Of a stretch of 64,000 nt of DNA, positions 60,111 through 64,000 are shown in pieces. The translations under genes were made by a program, and so were the position numbers. The notes under the pieces were generated by a model, which had not been told where the DNA came from, made no database searches, and saw only the letters and a program-made list of their open reading frames with translations. Each line of letters begins with the position of its first letter. Position 1 is the first letter of the stretch. This DNA is from Epiperipatus broadwayi (taxonomy: Eukaryota > Onychophora > Udeonychophora > Euonychophora > Peripatidae): the NCBI GenBank assembly GCA_028023455.1, contig JAQFVV010000036.1, positions 9,536,719 to 9,600,718 of the forward strand. Reading direction: 5' to 3'.

Positions 60111-60249
60111 TATGTGTTAATACAAAACTATAAAGACAAAAACTAATAAGAAAATCAGTATTTACAGTTGATATTCCTAATCTTCAGAAACATTCTAATG
60201 AATTTAAATTAGAACTTACAAATCGGTTTCAAGTATTAGTAGATTTTGA

Positions 60250-62440
60250 ACATGCTTCAGATTTGAATGAAATTAATATGAAAATAACTGATACAATTTT
60301 AAAAACTGCAACAAAGATAGCTGGTAGAAAAAAGCAGCAATTGACCAATAATTCTACTGAGACTAGAGAATTTATGAAGAAAAGAAGAAATATGAAGACA
60401 TACAAAAATGACGCATTAAAAAGATTGAATATCTTGAATTTTGTAAAACGGTGCAGAAAAGAGCTAAAATGATATAAGAAAAGTATAACTACTAACTAGC
60501 AAGCAAAGCTGTAGAAGAGAATAAAAGTCTCAAGAGTGTAAAACAAAATTTTGGTATTGGTAGGAAATTTATATCTGCAATAAGAAAAAAAAAGAAATAT
60601 TACTAAAAAAAGATGGCATTATGAAATGGCTAGAAGACTTCTATCAAGAATTATATACTAATAAAGAATAAGTACCTCCTATATCTATTACATCTTCCAA
60701 ATTGCCCAGAATTTTAAATGAAAAAGTGAGACATGCAATTAAATGTATGAATATATAAAATATACATGCTTCCTTTTTCTTTTTAAAAACTTGTTTATTC
60801 AAACTATAATTTTGCTTTTCCTCCATAACAACATTTCAGCTACATTCTGTAAACATTATCAAGTTTCTTTAAACAAAAAATAAAATAAAATAAAATTATA
60901 GTTAGAATAAACAAGTTTTTAAAAAGAAAAAGAAAGAATCTATATTTTAAATATTTATTATGTTGGAGATATAATTTAAAAAGAACAAGAAAAAGTAAAA
61001 AGTTGTGTATATAATTATATAAATTTATGAAGAAAGATCACGCTCCACATAATGATGGAATTATGATTAATGTATTAAAAGAACCAGGTGAAGAAATAGA
61101 AAAAAAATAGCAAAATTATATACCAAATGTCTAAATGATAAAGATGTACCAGATGAATGGAATAATGCTGTATTGATAATAATATTTAAAAAAGATGATG
61201 AAAAAGATATTAGAAATTACAGACCTATCAGCCTTTTAGCAGTTTTATAAAAAAAATTACCAAGATAATTCCAACTTCTATACAGAAAATATTGGATTTC
61301 AACCAAGCAAGACAAAAAGCTGAATGTAAAAGTGGTTTTAGTACAGTAGACTATATCCAGGTATTGAAAGAAGTTATAGAAAATACAAATGAATATGAGT
61401 TGCCATTATGATTTGGATTTATAGATTATGAAAAGGCATTTGATTCTATAAACATTTCTTCAATAATTAAAGCACTGGATCATCAATGTATAGATCCATA
61501 ATATTTTCTTATTTTAAAGAATATTTATAAAAATACAACAGCAACAACTAGATTACATAATGACATAAGGAACACCAACATTGAGAAAGGTATAAGACAG
61601 GATGACTCGATATTTCCAAAACTTTTTACAGCAGTGCTGCAAGAAGCATTTTGTGGATTAAAATGGAAAGCTAAAGGAGTGAAAGTAAATAAAGATTATT
61701 TAAGTCATTTAGATTTTACAGATGATGTAGATGTTTTTGAAAATAATGCTTTAGAGTTGCAGGAAATGTCACAGGAATTATCAGATGAAAGTAGGTCTAA
61801 AGATAAATGTTAAAAAGACTAAAGGAATATTCAATGGATTTTCTCAAAATATGAAAGTAAAGATTGATTATGATGAGTTAGAAGAAATTAACAGCTGCAA
61901 ATACCTTGGACATATTATTAATACAGATGGAAACATAATGGATGAAATTAATCATAGAATTAAACTTGGTTGGAGTACTTTTGATAGAAATAACTTGATA
62001 CTGAAAGGAAATATCCATATGTATTTAAATAAATTAATAAATGTGTTTTACCAATTCTTACTTATGGATCTAAGACATAGACACTTAATAGGTGAGCAGC
62101 ACAGAGATTTCAGACCACTCAAAAAGTATGGAGTGATGCATGTAGGGTGTAACAAGAAGAGTTTGAAAATGTCATATATGAGTAAGAGAACAAACTGGTG
62201 TTACTGACCTCATTGAAAAAATTAAAAGAATTGAGTGGAGTTGTGCTGGACATATTGCTAGAAGAGATGATAATAGATGACCAATTGATATCTTAATCTG
62301 GATTCCAAGAGATTGTAAAAGACCCAGAAAGAGACAACATGTGAGCTGGATGTATGAAATAAGAAACTGTGCAGAGGTGATGTGGAGAAAAGAAGCTAAT
62401 TGTCAGAGAAAATGGAATAAACTTGGCGAGACCTTCAACA
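60250..62440 (+). pseudogene. reverse transcriptase of RTE copy 2
   Basis: Linker frame from 60,263 (MNEINMKITDTILKTATKIA), motif A FIDYEKAFDSINISS near 61,420-61,470, motif B near 61,590 (IRQDDSIFPKLF, with a G-to-D change in the usual QGD), motif C DFTDDVDVF at 61,712-61,738 (A-to-T change in FADD), then LKINVKKTKGIF and CKYLGHIINTDG from 61,795. C-terminal part runs to 62,207 and further in broken frames. Changes at two catalytic motifs suggest longer decay than copy 1. Confidence 0.75.
60752..61028. mobile_element. small foldback insertion inside RTE copy 2
   Basis: Copy 1 reads without a break from ATTAAATGTATGAAGAAAAG; copy 2 is split after AAATGTATGA and resumes with ATTTATGAAGAAAG. 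The insert has inverted arms of about 40 bases, 60,771-60,813 and 60,892-60,935 (TTTTTAAAAACTTGTTTATT and its complement). AAATGTATGA/AAATTTATGA may be the target duplication. No coding, no hammerhead core seen. Confidence 0.75.
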
Positions 62441-62489
62441 TGCAGTGGGTTGATAATAGTTTATGTTATATATATATATATTGTAATAG

Positions 62490-63368
62490 TATATATGTAA
62501 TTTAATAATCTCAATGAAGAATGAAAATACACATACGAAGAAAGATGAATTGGCCTCTATCATTGGGAAAGCCAATTGTAATGGAAAAATGATATACCTA
62601 TAGCATATCATACACATATATTGAGAAAAGAAACTGCTTCAAAATGAATACATTAAAAATATACTGTTACATGGCTAACTATATAAAACAACTTAATAAT
62701 ATAAAGCATTGACTAGAGTACGTTATTAATTAGTTCTCAGGGTTAATTTAACTTACAATTAATTGTACACCAAATATAATTTGAAACAAAAGGAAGTTTA
62801 TTGAATCCACAATATATCTATTCAATTGAAATTACCAATAATTTAATATTTTCATATCTGCTAGCCTGTATAATTGATGTACTAAAAATAGAGAAAAAGA
62901 AAATTAATAAATCTCAAATAAAACTCAAAATCATTCTTTTATATAAAATAAATGATAGTTTATTTCAAAATTGCGATTTTAGATTTATAATAGCATACCG
63001 ATACATATATACATATCTGGGAAACATAATAATGGTTTTGTTTACAAATGCCCAATTCTCTTATACGTAAATCAAGTATAAGGTTTAACAATAACACACA
63101 TAATTTGCAATTTATATTCACATAGGAATTGTATACGCTGTTATGAAATTGAATAACTATATAAATAGATAAACAAATTGTTGATATCTCACTAAACTAG
63201 TAATTTAGATCATAGATAGATTTCTTTAATATATTTTTAAAATAAATACTACTTTAATGTAGAAAATAACTAAATGACTGAATTAAGCAAATATTAAATA
63301 GATTCAATAAATGGGTCATTTATCAGAAGTCATTTATTAACACATAAGTTATAAATTCAATGTCCACA
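62490..63368. repeat. duplicated block, inverted relative to 34.9-35.9 kb
   Basis: Reverse complement of about 34,985-35,860, continued at 63,977-64,000 after the foldback insertion. The 89-codon frame at 62,801-63,070 aligns with the minus-strand 94-codon frame at 35,550-35,266. Confidence 0.85.
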
Positions 63369-63487
63369 TAATGTAAATCATAAACAAAGGCAAAACTCCC
63401 CATACAGTAGTGCCACCCTATGCCAAACAGAGTAATCAATGGATTCCAGAAAGGTTTGTGCATAAAATCCCTATCTAGTGCCTACTC

Positions 63488-63546
63488 ATCCAATATCACC
63501 AGACTAGTTTCTGGCTTGTGGCCATCATCAGTGAGGAGCCTTGGAT
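63488..63546 (-). ncRNA. hammerhead ribozyme candidate, left arm
   Basis: Minus strand: ATCCAA...CTCA (stem I), CTGATGA, TGGC/GCCA stem II with loop CACAA, GAAAC, TAGTC, TGG...TTGGAT (stem I). All core positions are conserved. It mirrors 63,755-63,813. Confidence 0.75.
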
Positions 63547-63754
63547 CTGAGAGCACTGCACCTAGATCTTAGGATCTAATGCAACCCTCCAGCAGCCACC
63601 TTTTAACTCTACTTTACTACAAAACTATGAGCTTAGATTGAAGATATTAACAATGTTTTCAGTTTCATTCTCATAGTTTTGTATTAAAGTAGAGTTAAAA
63701 GGTGGCTGCTGGAGGGTTGCATTAGATCCTAAGATCTAGATGCTGTGCTCTCAG

Positions 63755-63813
63755 ATCCAACGCTCCTCACTGATGATGGCCACAAGCCAGAAACTAGTCT
63801 GGGCATATTGGAT
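63755..63813 (+). ncRNA. hammerhead ribozyme candidate, right arm
   Basis: Type I layout. Stem I: ATCCAA (63,755-63,760) with TTGGAT (63,808-63,813), internal loop, CTCA with TGGG. Core CTGATGA (63,770-63,776). Stem II TGGC-CACAA-GCCA. GAAAC from 63,790. Stem III is only the palindrome ACTAGT, followed by cleavage base C at 63,799 (GTC triplet). Such minimal stem III hammerheads are known to act mainly as dimers. This is the most complete ribozyme candidate in the window. Confidence 0.8.
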
Positions 63814-64000
63814 GAGTAGGCACTAGATAGGGATTTTATGCACAAGACTTCTGGCATCCCTTGATTATTCTGTTTGACACAGGGTGGTACTACTGTATGG
63901 GGAGTTTTGCCTTTGTTTACAACAAATTATGTGCTAGTATAGAGATAGTGATCATGTGATGTTTAATGTAAATCATCTAAATAAACATTTAAAAATAACT

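Larger units (their letters stand above)
58996..62486 (+). mobile_element. RTE-type LINE, copy 2, nearly full length
   Basis: Plus-strand copy of the element at 42.4-45.6 kb. 5' untranslated region 58,996-59,410 (shared blocks CAGCTGTTATTACTATGTGA, GGCAGAATGAATGT, AGAGGATGCTAAGAA), endonuclease about 59,420-60,110, RT about 60,260-62,440, and a (TA)n tail after GTGGGTTGATAATAG. More decayed than copy 1 and interrupted by a small foldback insertion at 60,752-61,028. The duplicated block (62,490 on) follows at once. Confidence 0.85.
63382..63963. mobile_element. hammerhead foldback element with 13-bp target duplication
   Basis: Non-coding element of about 580 bp. Arms 63,384-63,635 and 63,660-63,923 are near-perfect reverse complements, from CAAAGGCAAAACTCCCCAT at the left to its complement at the right, plus a 40-base right extension ending GATCATGTGATGTTT. 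Each arm carries a hammerhead motif. Flanked by TAATGTAAATCAT at 63,369-63,381 and 63,964-63,976; the paralogous block at 34,970 has a single copy, proving insertion. Relatives: 3.25 and 24.8 kb. Confidence 0.9.

Overview
This window is nuclear DNA from an AT-rich animal, roughly three quarters A+T by eye. The evidence is (TA)n, (TAA)n and (ATG)n microsatellites throughout, a tRNA-derived SINE with an A-rich tail, Penelope-like elements (PLEs) with GIY-YIG endonucleases, RTE-type and other non-LTR retrotransposons, and one Ty3/gypsy LTR element. I could not fix the phylum from sequence alone. I recognise no intact host gene; two short exon-like stretches near 26.8-27.3 kb are the only weak candidates. 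Almost every recognisable protein is a broken transposon protein.

Layout. 0.7-2.25 kb: truncated PLE, reverse transcriptase (RT) plus GIY-YIG, behind an AT-centred palindrome. 3.2-3.6 kb: old foldback copy. 4.5 kb: SINE. 4.7-5.9 kb: first inverted PLE dimer. 7.8-8.15 kb: two palindromes, then a decayed RTE fragment to 8.8 kb. 10.0-13.6 kb: a PLE cluster (inverted dimer, single PLE on the minus strand, inverted dimer). 13.6-19.2 kb: non-coding, slightly richer in G+C, bracketed by short inverted ends. 19.4-20.0 kb: inverted PLE dimer. 21 kb: LINE 3' end with (TAA)n tail. 22.5 kb: SINE. 22.8-23.5 kb: retrozyme-like direct repeat. 24.8-25.4 kb: hammerhead foldback element. 26.3 kb: tRNA-like head plus hammerhead-like core. 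28.9-30.5 kb: decayed L1-like LINE. 34.9-35.9 kb: block duplicated in inverted orientation at 62.5-64 kb. 37.6-38.8 kb: block duplicated directly at 56.7-58.2 kb. 39.8-41.0 kb: decayed gag. 42.4-45.6 kb: RTE copy 1 (minus). 45.6-56.5 kb: Ty3/gypsy element with two LTRs of about 2.1 kb. 57.4 and 57.9 kb: two SINEs. 58.3-58.9 kb: second retrozyme-like element. 59.0-62.5 kb: RTE copy 2 (plus). 63.4-64.0 kb: best-preserved hammerhead foldback element.

The most interesting signal is a set of hammerhead-ribozyme-like motifs (CTGANGA, stem II, GAAA) in several unrelated-looking non-coding repeats and at the 3' ends of PLE fragments. In one family they lie in direct repeats 476 and 522 bp apart (retrozyme-like). 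In another they lie in both arms of a foldback element flanked by a 13-bp target duplication. All four paired PLE 3' ends are head-to-head inverted dimers of 5'-truncated copies. Hammerheads in PLEs and retrozymes are established; the joint occurrence of autonomous PLEs, direct-repeat retrozymes, foldback hammerhead elements and a tRNA-headed element in 64 kb suggests, by inference, one PLE-driven mobilisation system that often produces palindromic insertions.

A second theme is AT-repeat instability. The two LTRs of the gypsy element were identical at insertion but differ at AT tracts, and one LTR has gained an inverted copy of its flank, a direct view of how such palindromes arise.
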